NCBI RefSeq assembly: GCF_032854445.1
Contig: NC_088304.1
Span: 15,821,704 to 15,885,703 of the forward strand
Length of the DNA: 64,000 nucleotides
Direction: 5' to 3'
Source: Liolophura sinensis
Lineage: Eukaryota > Mollusca > Polyplacophora > Chitonida > Chitonidae
The first letter of the stretch is position 1, and every line of letters starts with the position of its first letter. This document shows positions 13,001 through 34,443 of this stretch, piece after piece. The notes beneath the pieces are model-generated. The model was not told the origin of the DNA. It worked only from the letters and a program-made list of their open reading frames with translations, and searched no databases. Position numbers and translations under genes: made by a program.

Positions 13001-16000
13001 CACATCTGAAAAAAGACCGATATGAAACTCTTCGTTTGTGTCACAATTCCACGTCAACACACCCACCAAGTGCGGGTAGCCAAACTAATGCTATTCACAT
13101 GTATTCAATGAGCCATTAATGAGTGTCCGCGTGTCTTCGAATAAATGCACATAAACAAGCGTTCCTGTAAATGTGAACCTTGGCTAAATGAGAAGGAATG
13201 CTGCGTACAGCTGGCGCTCGTTATACGCATGCCCCACGCATGTCTTTGTACGCTGCCTTATTCTTCTTATATACAGGGTAAATCCCCGTCATACGAGACC
13301 GTGAACAATTTGCCTTACCTAGAGATGGTCATTACGGAGACCTTGAGAATGATACCACCTGCTGGCAGGTATGAAATGATTTATTTATTTATTTCATAAG
13401 TGTTTTACGCCGTATGCAAGGGCCAGAAATGATTTATTTCTTTATCTGACTGGTGTTTTACGCCGCACTCAAGGGTAAGAAATGATTTATTTATTTATCT
13501 GATTGGTGTTTTATACCGCACTCAAGGGTAAGAAATGATTTATTTATATATTTGATTGGTGTTTTACGCCGTACTCAAGGGTAAGAAATGATTTATTTAT
13601 TTATTTGACTGGTGTTTTGCGCCGCAGGATAGGGTAAGAAATGATTTCTTTATTTCATTGATGATTAACGCCGTACTCAAGGATAAGAAATACATCGAAT
13701 TCTCAAAACTGTAAAAACAAATATAAAATTATGATGATTGGCGATCTGATATCCAGTAAAACACATCATTACAATATCAAAGTTTCGTTATGTTTCGCTG
13801 ATCATTAAATTGCGATATAATTCCATGGTAATACCTTTATAGTTAATGAGCAGATTCGTTGAGCATTTACTTTCATCATACCAGCAGCATAACGGTGTGA
13901 ACAGTTTGGTACATCTGTTTCTGTGTAGAATGGACAGAGTATGTAAACGTGACACCCAGATCAATGGCCAGTTCATTCCCGCTGGAATTACAGTGGGGAT
14001 CCCCGTCTACCTTATTCATCATGACCCAGACATCTGGCCCGACCCGGAGACTTTTGACCCGCAAAGGTAACGCTTGGTCGTTAAGACTTGTGTTTTGCAC
14101 GCTGGCATTGCCATTTGCATTCATTTCCTGTATGATATATACTTGATTATATACATAGTTTCATTTTACATTCCTGAGCGAAAGGATTCATGTCATGTTA
14201 ACTTGGATCATCCATGTTTTTCCAACACTGCTTAAAATCTTTTGAAAAACATTTCGTTATTATGTCATATCATTGTTCATAGAGAAATTCGCCAGTACAT
14301 GAAATGCGTGTTTGGGCGCGTTGATCTCTCGAAAATCGGAGCTAGTGGCTGTTCTAAATACTGGTTTATTGTTTGGGAGGCATTCTTGTATGTATTAATA
14401 ATTATTCACTCATATGGCGATGAGGGTTGACTGCGTGTATGTGTATATGTACTGTGTCTTTTTGTACTGAGTTCGTCTCACCAAGGTGCTGCCACCACTG
14501 AAGTATCAGGCCGAAGACACCAAACATGAAGCCTCATTTATTCACATTATACTGACACCAGGTCTACCAATCAATCGATGCCGTTGGGTAAATCTGAAGT
14601 CAACAGCCAGTCGATCGATTTATTTTTGGCCGGGGATATCAGAAGAATCAAAGTCGTCGTTGCACTAGAATAGTGTTTAAATTCACTAAAATATAAAATG
14701 AAGATCTGGGACTGGGCGAACAGTGGAAAGGCTGAGAGTCACGTAAATGATCAGAAAGCCTAGAGATTTGTCGTTATAGCTAATCATGCTTTGCTTGACA
14801 TGTATATCTTGACACATTAACTCTTCAACTCAGGTTCAGCCCAGAAAACAAGATGGCCCACCATCCTCTCCAGTGGATTCCCTTTGGGTACGGCCCCCGG
14901 AACTGTATCGGTATGAGACTGGCTAACTTTGTAATCAAAATGGCACTCGTCCGACTGTTACAAACTTACAAGTTTGTTCCAAACAGCAAGACGGTAAGTC
15001 AGAAGGCAATATGTTAAAGTGGATGGTTAATATCAGGCTTAATACATTGCATAGAATTATTAATTATGAGGAGGAATTTTCTAGGAAGAACTGCATTTCT
15101 TCTGTCAGTGCTGTTTGGCTAACTGAGTGTCCTTGCCCTAACCTACTACGTTCGGTTTAATTTTTGATTATCCTTTTTGTATTAACCTGTAAGATTAAAT
15201 GACTGTACAACCGCGTATGTTCGTAACATCGAAAGTGGGGGCTTGACCTTTTTTGTTTGTCATCTCTGACTGCGGACACAGCAAAACTGAAGTATTAAAA
15301 AATGGCGGCTATACGCTGTTTCTTCTAAAATTTGGGACACCTGATCTGCCCCTTTTAGCCGATATATATGTAATTCTAGTAGGAATATTGGGTTTCTTTT
15401 TTCTCACATGGTTATACCATCAAATGAACAACATACTCATGCCTTTATTTTACCAGACTGGTAAAGAATTGTAATATTCTACTTTGAACACTTCTAATAA
15501 ATGTCCCAAATTTTAGAAGAATGAGGATAGGTTTCAAAATGTACTAGTGAAAAAAGATTGTCTTTGACAGTGCATCTAATTGAGGCTTTATTATAGACAT
15601 AATACGCATGAAGCCATTAAAACGAAGCCAGTGTGACTGGACTGGGTGAGATAGGTTCATCTTTGAGATTTATCTGTTTTGAAGGTTCCTCTGGATTTAG
15701 GTACCACAGCATTTTTGGCGGACAAGAAGAATGGCGTCTGGGTAACGGTCGAAAAACGACAGTAACTGAACCAGCGCCCACGTGCATCTGGCTGTCCTTC
15801 GATTTCATGTGTGCATCATATATAAATACTGTTTGAACATTTTTTAAAATTTGTTCAGCTGTCCAGAAATATGAATGTTTAATGTAGCTAGGTTTTAGCT
15901 TTTGTACATACAAAGCTACGTTTGAAAACATGAAAAGATAGGTCTCCTTGTTCAAATACGAAGTACGTTACATGTAGTAGGCCAAATTATAACACACAAT

Positions 16001-16999
16001 CGTCGTTTTAAAGCAATAAGTTGTCTTAATGATCTGTATATGCTAATCACGTGCACATATTTTTGGTTTCCTTTTTCAGAATTCCTATGTAATATTTTTC
16101 AATAAATATATACCGTCACGCTCTTCTTGTCACAGTTCTTGCCTCTGACAAATTTAAAGACCGTCACGCTTTGTTCTGTAAGCTGTTGCAACAGATCATC
16201 ATAGTTATTATGTAGTTACTACCAATGACACCTTTTAAACACATGGACTACATGCGAGGGCGTAAATCGAACGGCTTAATTACGTATTCATTTGCATGGT
16301 GTTTATCGCTAACCGAGGATTTATATTATTTTTATTCAAACTGTTTTTATATAATCACACAGGTGGTATTAAATCTGCATGTTTATGCCATTCTTAGTCC
16401 CTGGTGAAGATGAATTCGAAACATACTTATGACACATAGGACTATAGATCTTACACGTTATAATTACCAGTTGTGAGTTCTGACATTTATGGCCTGTCGG
16501 AACACCTGTGGCCGAGCTCCCATCTGACGAGTAACTAGAATTTGGAGCTGATGGAGCGCTTTGTACTTGCAAAAACAAAATTTGCAGATAAAATTATATT
16601 ACTTGGTCCTTTGTCAGTCGGAACGATAATATAGTAATTCCTCAAAGGACGTCTTGCACAGCCGTATTTCTCAATCTATTTGAACTACGGAAGTGGTTTC
16701 ACATGATTTCTTCAACATTAAATTTCTGCTGGGTTTAGACACATACTTATGAAGTCATCAAGAACAGATGTAACTTTTTTCTCGTTTGGACAAATAATAC
16801 AACATAATTGTTTATATCTGTAACTTATCAAATGTCATCTAGTGCGTTATCTGTTGATTCAAGCACTTGAGTTCTGCATCTGGTGCAGCCCTCGCTGGAT
16901 CTGTCACCTGATATGCTGGTGATAACACTCGCTCTGGTAAGTGGCATATACCTCGCAAAACAAACACATATATTATATACTGAGGGAAATAGGACTTGA
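1011..16999 (+). CDS. CYP3-clan (CYP3A-like) cytochrome P450, P450-A, 14 exons
   Basis: Predicted ER-anchored haem-thiolate monooxygenase. Exons: 1011-1084, 4853-4949, 6700-6752, 7657-7753, 8512-8637, 9213-9301, 9699-9850, 10224-10348, 11281-11422, 12318-12475, 13277-13368, 13929-14066, 14834-14993, 16889-16999; 1614 nt, 537 aa. All junctions are GT-AG and the phases add up without a stop. Visible: hydrophobic N-terminal anchor (residues about 8-26), proline-rich hinge GPKPWPVVGN, C-helix WRHNR (131-135), I-helix AGYETT (335-340), K-helix ETLR (392-395), meander WPDPETFDPQRF, and haem loop FGYGPRNCIG with axial Cys472. GYETT and the haem loop favour the CYP3 clan; substrate unknown. The start matches the P450-B start (MDILGL against MEILGL); an in-frame ATG at 879 is less likely. 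The last exon (36 residues after a 1.9-kb intron) is the least certain. Introns are full of repeats. Confidence 0.93.
1299..1550 (-). repeat. tRNA-derived SINE, family A, internally deleted
   Basis: Read on the minus strand it starts GGGGGCCTCCGTGGCTCAG (tRNA A-box-like), continues through the family body and ends with ATAAATAAAT. Compared with the full copy at 30554-30825 it lacks roughly 40 bases that hold the B-box-like GTTCAAGTCC. It lies in intron 1 of P450-A, antisense to the gene. Confidence 0.85.
1830..2625 (+). repeat. G-rich minisatellite enclosed by SINE-like ends
   Basis: From about 1925 to 2575 the plus strand is a degenerate array of units of roughly 22-26 bases of the type GGGGAGCACACTCGGGGAGG. 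Before it lies a tRNA B-box-like GCGAGTTCGAATCC (about 1850-1863); after it comes CTTTGATGTTAAACGCCAAA (from 2594), the kind of 3' end seen on invertebrate SINEs. It may be a SINE whose middle expanded. Long open frames on the minus strand here come from the skewed composition, not from a gene. Confidence 0.6.
2727..2850 (+). repeat. 124-bp direct duplication, copy 1
   Basis: Begins AGTATTTTCCCCACGGTTAT and ends ATTTGGAGGCAATGT. It is nearly identical to 3082-3205, 355 bases downstream, with only a few substitutions. Lies in intron 1 of P450-A. Confidence 0.92.
3082..3205 (+). repeat. 124-bp direct duplication, copy 2
   Basis: Second copy of the unit at 2727-2850, same orientation and length, differing mainly around the GATTATACAATAATT segment. 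The intervening 230 bases are not repeated. Confidence 0.92.
5060..5267 (-). repeat. SINE family A, diverged copy
   Basis: Tail ATTTATTTATTTATTTT, then diverged family A body (TATTTCGCTCATACGACGG, AGAGTCCGGGGAAAACCG) and the end of the tRNA-like head. It abuts the family B copy at 5268. Intron 2 of P450-A. Confidence 0.75.
5268..5480 (+). repeat. SINE-like family B plus CACT microsatellite
   Basis: Carries the family B signature (GGTAGATCCAGGGTCAATCC, TTCCTCGCTTGGCGTTCGGC, ACTGGTTGACCCGTATCA), shared with 32150-32459 and, inverted, with about 22785-23048. It ends in a (CACT)n run at about 5454-5479. Confidence 0.8.
5536..5720 (-). repeat. Diverged SINE fragment
   Basis: Reads TTACGCCGTACTCAGG, then CATGAATATTTCACTGATACG, related to the family A tail end; near its far end lies GGGGTTCGAACTT, a B-box-like element in reverse. 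Heavily diverged and ends uncertain. Confidence 0.55.
5912..6330. mobile_element. Foldback / MITE-like inverted-repeat element
   Basis: Arms of about 100 bases are imperfect reverse complements. The left arm holds GGTATTTGGGACCACCTCTT at about 5970-5989; the right arm, reverse-complemented from about 6245-6276, gives GGTATTTGGGACTACCTGTT in the same order with the same neighbours. The centre is AT-rich and non-coding. No transposase frame is present, so it would be non-autonomous. Intron 2 of P450-A. Confidence 0.7.
7983..8250 (+). repeat. SINE family A, near full length
   Basis: Head GTGGTTCAGTTGGTTGGCGC (A-box-like), GTGGGTTCAAGTCCAGC (B-box-like), body GGATGGTCGTGGGTTTCCCC, 3' end GCCGTCGTATAAGTGAAATA and AAATAAATAAA tail. 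It lies in the short intron 4 of P450-A in the sense orientation, about 260 bases before exon 5. Confidence 0.9.
9490..9575 (+). repeat. Short dispersed repeat, weak
   Basis: GTTAGAATAAAACTATATCTGAGGTAAAT-like segment, similar to a stretch at about 47975-48060 (GTTAGAATAAAACTCAAACT). It is a low-grade match with ends not defined. Confidence 0.35.
10536..10675 (-). repeat. SINE family A, internally deleted
   Basis: Tail end (TTTCATTGGTGTTTTTCGCC) joins directly to the head region (GAGGAAGCCAGCATGAGCTG, ACAGCGACCACATTGGTG); the central body is missing. Intron 8 of P450-A. Confidence 0.75.
13369..13690 (+). repeat. 53-bp tandem array made of splice donor plus SINE tail
   Basis: Six units of about 53 bases (last about 49) start exactly at the exon 11 splice donor of P450-A. 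Unit 1 begins with the real donor GTATGAAATGATTT; unit 2 begins GCCAGAAATGATTT; units 3-6 begin GTAAGAAATGATTT. The rest of each unit is the inverted family A SINE tail (TTATTTATTTATCTGATTGG then TGTTTTACGCCGCACTCAAG). Each unit therefore carries a donor-like motif, near consensus in units 3-6. Confidence 0.9.
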
Positions 17000-17050
17000 T
17001 CATGGTGTATTTTTGGACTGAGGCTTGGATAACAGAGAGCTTATTTGAAC
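17000..17050. other. Start of P450-A 3' flank
   Basis: No poly(A) signal is seen directly after the stop codon. The first AATAAA on the plus strand lies at about 18030, beyond the SINE and the minisatellite, so the 3' UTR may run through both; this is uncertain. Confidence 0.3.
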
Positions 17051-17236
17051 ATATATTTATTTATTTATTTCATTGGTGTTTTACGCCGTACTCAAGAATA
17101 TTTCACTTATACGACGGCGGCAAGCATTATGGTGGGTGGAAACCGGGCACAGTCCGGGGGAAACCTACGACCATCCGCAGGCTGCTGGAAGACCTTCCCA
17201 CGTACGGCCGGGGAGGAAGCCAGCATGAGCTGTGGA
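17051..17236 (-). repeat. SINE family A, 5'-truncated
   Basis: Tail (TTATTTATTTATTTCATTGG), TTTTACGCCGTACTCAAGAA and the whole body to GAGGAAGCCAGCATGAGCTG; the tRNA-like head is missing. It is one of the least diverged copies here. Lies between the two convergent P450 genes. Confidence 0.9.
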
Positions 17237-17362
17237 CATATGTTGGAAAGGCACTTAAGAATGTAGTCATCGATTTTCTTTATTTCCTTCGATTTATTTC
17301 TTTCTGTTGATGTGAAGATGGCCCATATGTATCAGGTCGTGGCACAGACCAAATGCTAAGAC

Positions 17363-17938
17363 CAGTGTTGTCAGCTATACAGGCATTTACGTTGTTATCT
17401 TCATGCTAGGGCATTTATGGCGCCAGGGGGTACACAATGCTGTATTAGAAACATAGCCCAGTGTTGTCAGCTATACAGGCATTGACGTTGTTATCTTCAT
17501 TCTAGGGCAATTATGGCGCCAGGGGGTACACAATGCTGTATTAGAAACATAGCCCAGTGTTGTCAGCTATACAGGCATTGACGTTGTTATCTTCATGCTA
17601 GGGCATTTATGGCGCCAGGGGGCACACAATGCTGTATTAGAAACATAGACCAGTGTTGTCAGCTATACAGGCATTTACGTTGTTATCTTCATGCTAGGGC
17701 ATTTATGGCGCCAGGGGGTACACAATGCTGTATTAGAAACATAGCCCAGTGTTGTCAGCTATACAGGCATTGACGTTGTTATCTTCATTCTAGGGCAATT
17801 ATGGTGCCAGGGGGTACACAGTGCTGTATTAGAAACATAGCCCAGTGTTGTCAGCTATACAGGCATTTAAGTTGTTATCCTCATGCTAGGGCATTTATGG
17901 CGCCAGGGGGTACACAATGGTGTATTAGAAACATAGCC
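17363..17938 (+). repeat. 96-bp minisatellite, six units, 288-bp higher-order period
   Basis: CAGTGTTGTCAGCTATACAG recurs at 17363, 17459, 17555, 17651, 17747 and 17843, exactly 96 bases apart, and a degenerate version follows at 17939. Variant sites show order: units 1 and 4 are both preceded by AGAC and read CATTTACG; units 2 and 5 both read CATTGACG with ATTCTAGGGCAATT. The array thus looks like a duplicated three-unit block. Confidence 0.95.
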
Positions 17939-18507
17939 CGGTGCTACAATTCACATCCCTCATTGCCCGAACAGCACTGCCATGTGCAAACCATGTTACC
18001 AAATACTGTCATCGCAGAATTTGGTTAACAAATAAATTGCAATACGTCTATGAAATAATCTTACAGATACACATAAACACAACAATAATAATGTACACAC
18101 TATAATTTTATTTACAGTGTATATATACAATTAGGTACAAATTGGTAAGAGAGGTAATGGAGAAAACTACACCAAATAGATGTAGAGGTCGAATTAAGAT
18201 GTCACCGTATTTTACCTAAACGTTTATACTTGCGTACACATGACGTATGGGTGACAAAATACGCAGGAAACCGACAACGTAATAGTAAAAGAGAATAAAA
18301 ATGAAACAAAACCATAATATCGCTCAAAAGCTACACAGTTTTTTTTAACTCACATATTTTTTGTTACGAACGGGTACAAAGGTAAGAACACTGTAAAATC
18401 AGAAGCGTAGGCAGACATAAATCTCGTATCTACGTCTCTACATGTCTCTTATTTTTAACATATCGATGTATGCTCGTGTTGACACGTCTACGGCAGCATC
18501 GTCTTTC

Positions 18508-29537
<11,030 letters not shown>

Positions 29538-30553
29538 TTTCCTAACCGTGTTTGAGGAAAGGCTGTCCTGTCAAAGTCCTCTGCGGTCTATGCGCCCCAC
29601 GGCTTATGACGCGCAGTGTATTTTGTGTGCAGCGGACTTGTGCGTTTGACCCTCCCTGAGGCTAATCTGGTGGGTTGTTCATGCGTATCGAGATCTAGGG
29701 TTTATTTGGCTGGACGTTGTGCCCTGTATGCTCTGCACTCGCTAAATACGATCCAGGCCTGAGGATTGCGAAACGTGTTCGCCGGTGGAAAATAGGTCGG
29801 CGTGAACAGTGTGTAGATAAGAAAGGCTATATCAGATGTACACGTAATACCACTTTTACGCTGACGCGCTTGTCTCTCGACCCAGATACGGTCGCTTAAA
29901 ATCAGGGGGCTGGCTCAAGTTTAAATGTTATCTTCATGCATCGACGCTGTAGCGTTTGCATTGCCTTTTGATTGTTTATATCTTTAATATTTCATTCTAC
30001 ATTTCAGGAATTTTCGGAATACTTCCTAACGGACCTGGTACGATAAGGAGGAGAATCAGATCCAGAGAGGTACGATAAGAAAGTGCAAAAATCAAAACCC
30101 AGGACAATTTTGTAAATTTCTGAATCAGCAGAATAATACTTGGTCGACGTATCCATAAAGTTATATGGTCGTTAAAGAGATGGTTGCTTAGTAACAACCC
30201 GCCAAAAATGCACTCTCAATCGAAAACCCAAACTTTTCGTTCAAACGAGGCAGTGTGTTTTTAACTTGCAGTATGAAGATCAACTTTAACCAGAATGATA
30301 GTTTTACCAAAACATTCATGTGTGTTTTTATACGTTCTATCAAAGTTTCGTTTTGATTAACCTTCGTCGTCACGATATATAGACAGCCTTGCATTAATTG
30401 GGTGTAACCATGAATAAAAATGGATAATTGTTATGGTATAGTATTACGTAACGTCTAGCAACTATAGCGAAATCATGCCTGAAATCTGGTTGAGAGCACA
30501 ATTACTCGTCTATCATTAACATGTTACGCTTAGTGGAAGTATAGGCTGAAACT
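29538..30553. other. P450-B 5' flank, no gene seen
   Basis: The P450-B start codon is at 29537, supported by the matching N-terminus of P450-A. On the minus strand CACGGTTAG just before the ATG could be a 3' splice site, so a non-coding first exon is possible. No coding sequence, RNA gene or named repeat was recognised. Confidence 0.4.
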
Positions 30554-30825
30554 GGGGCCTCCGTAGCTCAGTTGATTAGTGCGCTAGCGCAGCGTAATGA
30601 CCCAGAAGCCTCTCACCAATGTGGTCGCTGTGAGTTCAAGTCCAGCTCATGCTGGCTTCCTCTCCGGCTGTAATTGAGAAGGTCTGTCAGCAAACTGCGG
30701 ATGGTCGTGGGTTTCCCCCGGGCTGTGCCCGGTTTCCACCCACCATAATGCTGGCCGCCGTTGTATAAGTGAAATATTCTTGAGTACGGCGTAAAACACC
30801 AATGAAATAAATAAATAAATAAAAT
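30554..30825 (+). repeat. SINE family A, full-length reference copy
   Basis: Complete: GGGGCCTCCGTAGCTCAGTT head with A-box-like stretch, GTGAGTTCAAGTCCAGCTCA B-box-like stretch, body TGCGGATGGTCGTGGGTTTC, CCGCCGTTGTATAAGTGAAA, GAGTACGGCGTAAAACACCA and an AATAAATAAATAAATAAA tail. Other copies in this window were compared with this one. The head looks like a degenerate tRNA but does not fold as a functional one by eye. Confidence 0.93.
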
Positions 30826-31383
30826 AGTGATATTTCAGTGTGACTGGTCAGGAATAGGCTACCATATTTCGACTTAACCATGCCAGGTCCTTTGGCTTGC
30901 AAATTCCTGGCCCGTAGTTGGCAATATCCACGATCTGATGTGAGAAAGGTGTGTTCAAGTGTATTTATGTACACTTTATTAACTTTATGAATCAGTTTAC
31001 AATTTCCAACCAAGTGGTTGGCATATTTCTCCACCAAGTGGCGCGAACTTCTACAGATGACGTCACATGTGTACTGGGTCGTGGAGACTAGCCATAGGGA
31101 AAGGATATTATCCTATAATGCAGTAGACTGATGGTTAGCAACGAATAGTTTCCTATTTCATCGCCTACATAGGTTACATGACAACTTCAAAACCACCAGA
31201 GTCAGCCCTTGCGTCATTTCACACATGATCTGTCACTGCGTGCGGGTTGGCAATGGATCTGCATGACGATATCCCAGGGGTCCATTGCAAATATTGATTT
31301 TTTTTGTCTACATTTGTCAAGTGACGTTACATGTAGATGTCTGATAAGAAAACAAGCTGTGTTTCACACTGAGGATTTGTATA

Positions 31384-31515
31384 TACACTGAGAATTTGGG
31401 TCAACTGACTAAAAAATCAGAGTAATTCAATGGTCTCAGTTTTCTGAGTCGAATTAGCTGTATTGAATTACTCAGTTTTTTGAGTCAGTTGACCCAAAAT
31501 TTTTCTCTAAGTGTA
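31384..31515. mobile_element. MITE-like hairpin element, copy 1
   Basis: Two 34-base arms (31398-31431 and 31462-31495) are reverse complements with a few mismatches, starting GGGTCAACTGACT. The loop holds a smaller hairpin (CTCAGTTTTCTGAG). Outer ends read TACACTGAGA and, reverse-complemented, TACACTTAGA, i.e. CACT...AGTG flanked by TA, the pattern expected of a Tc1/mariner-related MITE. No coding capacity. Confidence 0.8.
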
Positions 31516-32149
31516 GCTAGTAAAATTGATCGAACGTTCACGCCTCGATTTTGTTAAATTTTACTTGAATGCAGTTTTAAAAAAAACTTTATGACTCGTA
31601 TAATAGCTGATTCCACAAACCAACCGTAAAACTAGTACGACAACTACAATGGTCGACGCAAGTTATGTTTGTACCGCTTGATGTTATCTTAGGTGATCGT
31701 AAAGTTCCGTCCTCGAATATGCTCAATATCTGCTGGATAACCAACGGTAAGAGTAAGAGTAAAAGTAAAGAGGGGCCTCACATTACCATCCATTATCGAC
31801 AACATTAGAACGATTTCACTTTGACAGATATAGCACAATTGGATTTTCCACTTGCATGCAATTTCAGGACATTAGGCCACACTTCCTTTGTCTTTCAGAA
31901 ACATTCAAGTTTTTCGCAAAAGCTGATTAATGCCAAAGATGTCGGCAAAGAGAATGAGGAGGAGTCAAGGGCAAACCAGCAACCAACAGACAGAAAGTCA
32001 AACCACAAGGGTAAATGCTTGTAATGTCATTTTATTAAGGATGAAATGTAGAATTGTTACTCACACGAAACTACACGAAAGGGGTTTGACTGCAAAGCTA
32101 TTTGTGTCTTCAAACGTCCAACTAGTCACCAGTATTCCATTTGCACTTA

Positions 32150-32459
32150 GGAGTGGTAGATCCAAGGTCAGTCCTGGGTCAGGTCGCGCCTGAGACCTTA
32201 AAAGGGGAAGTTTTAGCCTCCTCGCTAGGTGTTCAGCATTACTGGAAAGTACAACGACTGGTTGACCAGTATCAATGGCTCGGGTGGAGCGGCTTACTTC
32301 ACTTCGGTAAGTCTCAGTAAAGCAGAACTAGATAAAAACAGCGATGGAAATTCTTCCTGCAACAAGGAGGCATATTACATGCACTCTAAGGACTCCTTCA
32401 CCGTCATATCACTGAAAAATTAAGTACGATGTTAAACCGCCAAGAACTAACTCAATCAC
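32150..32459 (+). repeat. SINE-like family B with 14-bp target-site duplication
   Basis: Flanked by identical TCCATTTGCACTTA at 32136-32149 and 32460-32473. Inside: GGTAGATCCAAGGTCAGTCC, TTAAAAGGGGAAGTTTTAGC, CAACGACTGGTTGACCAGTA, and a 3' end ACGATGTTAAACCGCCAAGA. It inserted between pseudogene exons 9 and 10 and gives exact ends for the family. Confidence 0.88.
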
Positions 32460-34019
32460 TCCATTTGCACTTATAATATATCATGAGTGATAATTATCAT
32501 TCGTTTTCCAGGACTCCGTTACCACGGCAGCAACAACGGAGCATGCGATGTATCACCTTGCCCTCAATCCTCGACACATTGTCAGGCTAATAGAGGAAAT
32601 AGACGAACATTTTCCCGCAGGTGAGCTGGGCTTTGGCTGATGACGTCATAAGCTTCTTTACTTCTGGATGTATTACGTTACGTTGAAACTGCAACCAACT
32701 ATTCGCTCAAGCCTAAAACAAGACTAAAACGCCCGTTGATACTTTCTGAAATGTTTTGACAAGATATGAACATTTGCAATAATTAAGGCCGCGGAATTAA
32801 GCGTAATGCAGAAGTACGTATTCTCAAGAGAGAAAGAAGGAGCCGTTTTAAGAGCAGTCACATCTGATTCATATGTCACTGTGCATAGGCACCTTAGTCG
32901 ATTATTTCGAATTGAAAATGTACCAGGCCAACTTCGAACCAGACCAAAGACATTTTATTTATTTCATTGATGATGAGTGCATTATTAAAGTATTTGTCAC
33001 GGAGAAAGCCGGAGTGGCCGGTGTAGATAAATCACCTTTCCCTTTCACACAGCCTTAAGCTTGTCCATATACGCAAAGTTTGGTGTTTCTATCCTTACAT
33101 GTCAGACCTATTTTCCGGGGAAAGGTCCCGGACTGTGAGAGTACAGAAAACCCTCCTTTTCTAAAAACGGTAGTCATGGGGACTTTGAGAATACATCCAC
33201 CGCCAGAAAGGTAAGAACAGGTGTCTTTCGTTATGCCACAAATGACACCTTGTGAAACCATAGCACTGTTTGTTACAAGGCTGTATTATTTTATTCTTTT
33301 TATTCTTCTTTATTTGAAGTTCTCTAAATAACAAAACAAAACAAAAAACACTCTTTGCACTTTGAAAGGTAGATGTAGAGACTGTTCTCAAAGCCTCTGT
33401 TTTTTTCACAAAACCTCCTAACGTAATTACCGTGATTGTTGAAAGGCCTTTACTCAAAAATATTATATACAGGTTTTAATGATATTTAATTTTGTTAAAG
33501 AATTATTAACGTTGCGAATTAAACCAATGAATTCGGTCTTTACTGTAGGGTAGAATCTGCATGTTCTTCGAACATCGAAGTCAGTTACATTACGATTCGA
33601 ACAGGAATGAACATATCCGTGGCCATTTACCCCATAGCTGATGATGCGCAATGCTAGCCTGATCCGGAAGTGTTGCCCAGACAGGTGAGTTATCAACCTC
33701 AATTTCCCTTGCTCTCTCACATCTCCGTTCCCTCTTCATTGGCACCAAGACAAGCTATTTGTTGGCACATCGGAACATCCTTTCACACGACATATGGTGA
33801 TATTTGTACCAAATCATGCCTCCATCAGCAAACATAAAGCAAACATTTATTAATGCCTAAGACACATGAGATGAGGGTTCACTCGCGGCCTTTGACAGAA
33901 CCGTTTGCTTATGTATCGTCAGTGACTTGCCAAAGATCACCGGTTTATGGAGAGAAGTTCGGTATCCTCCGCCCATACATGTAAAACTGACCACTATCGT
34001 TCATACGAAATAAATCTTA

Positions 34020-34443
34020 TAGGAAAAGACCTCTAAAAATCGAAGTAGACCTCACTAAATGGATCACTTAAAACTATGTACAAATATAAGTTTCATTTAC
34101 TTGTGAAAAGAGTTAAAGGCGCTCAAACATTTGAATTCTAAGGTGGGCTTATTGACCATATTATCAGAGGTTAGGGACAGGAAGTTTTTCCAACTCTAAT
34201 TGTGACACTGGATGTTGGAATCACTCTACGTATGAGTAAAGCATTACTGAAATAATGTTTCCAGAAATTTCTTCCTTCTGGTGAACATAAGAAAAAAATG
34301 TGATGTGACGTCAGAGTTCCTAGATACCGTCAGTGTGACTTGTAAAGCCCACCACAGTGTTCAAATATTTAAATGCCCTTCAACACTCTTAAAAGAATAT
34401 AAAAGTAAATGAAAGTGTTTTTATGCATAGTTTTCAGTTGTCT
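34020..34443 (+). repeat. Dispersed repeat D, copy 1
   Basis: AAAGACCTCTAAAAATCGAA, AGAGTTAAAGGCGCTCAAAC, GTGACGTCAGAGTTCCTAGA and AAATGCCCTTCAACACT recur in the same order at 52013-52401. It is a non-coding interspersed element of about 400 bases; class unknown. Lies between pseudogene exons 12 and 13. Confidence 0.85.

Noticed and set aside
13145-13276. Extending P450-A exon 11 upstream to the ATG at 13145
   Set aside because: The paralogous exon starts at GK(S/L)P after an acceptor; the upstream part is intron that happens to be open.
17363-17938. CRISPR-like regular array
   Set aside because: The whole 96-base unit is repeated, with no variable spacers, and the genome is animal.
30554-30660. 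Functional tRNA gene
   Set aside because: A- and B-box-like parts are present, but the element is one of many SINE copies with an A/T tail and no good cloverleaf.
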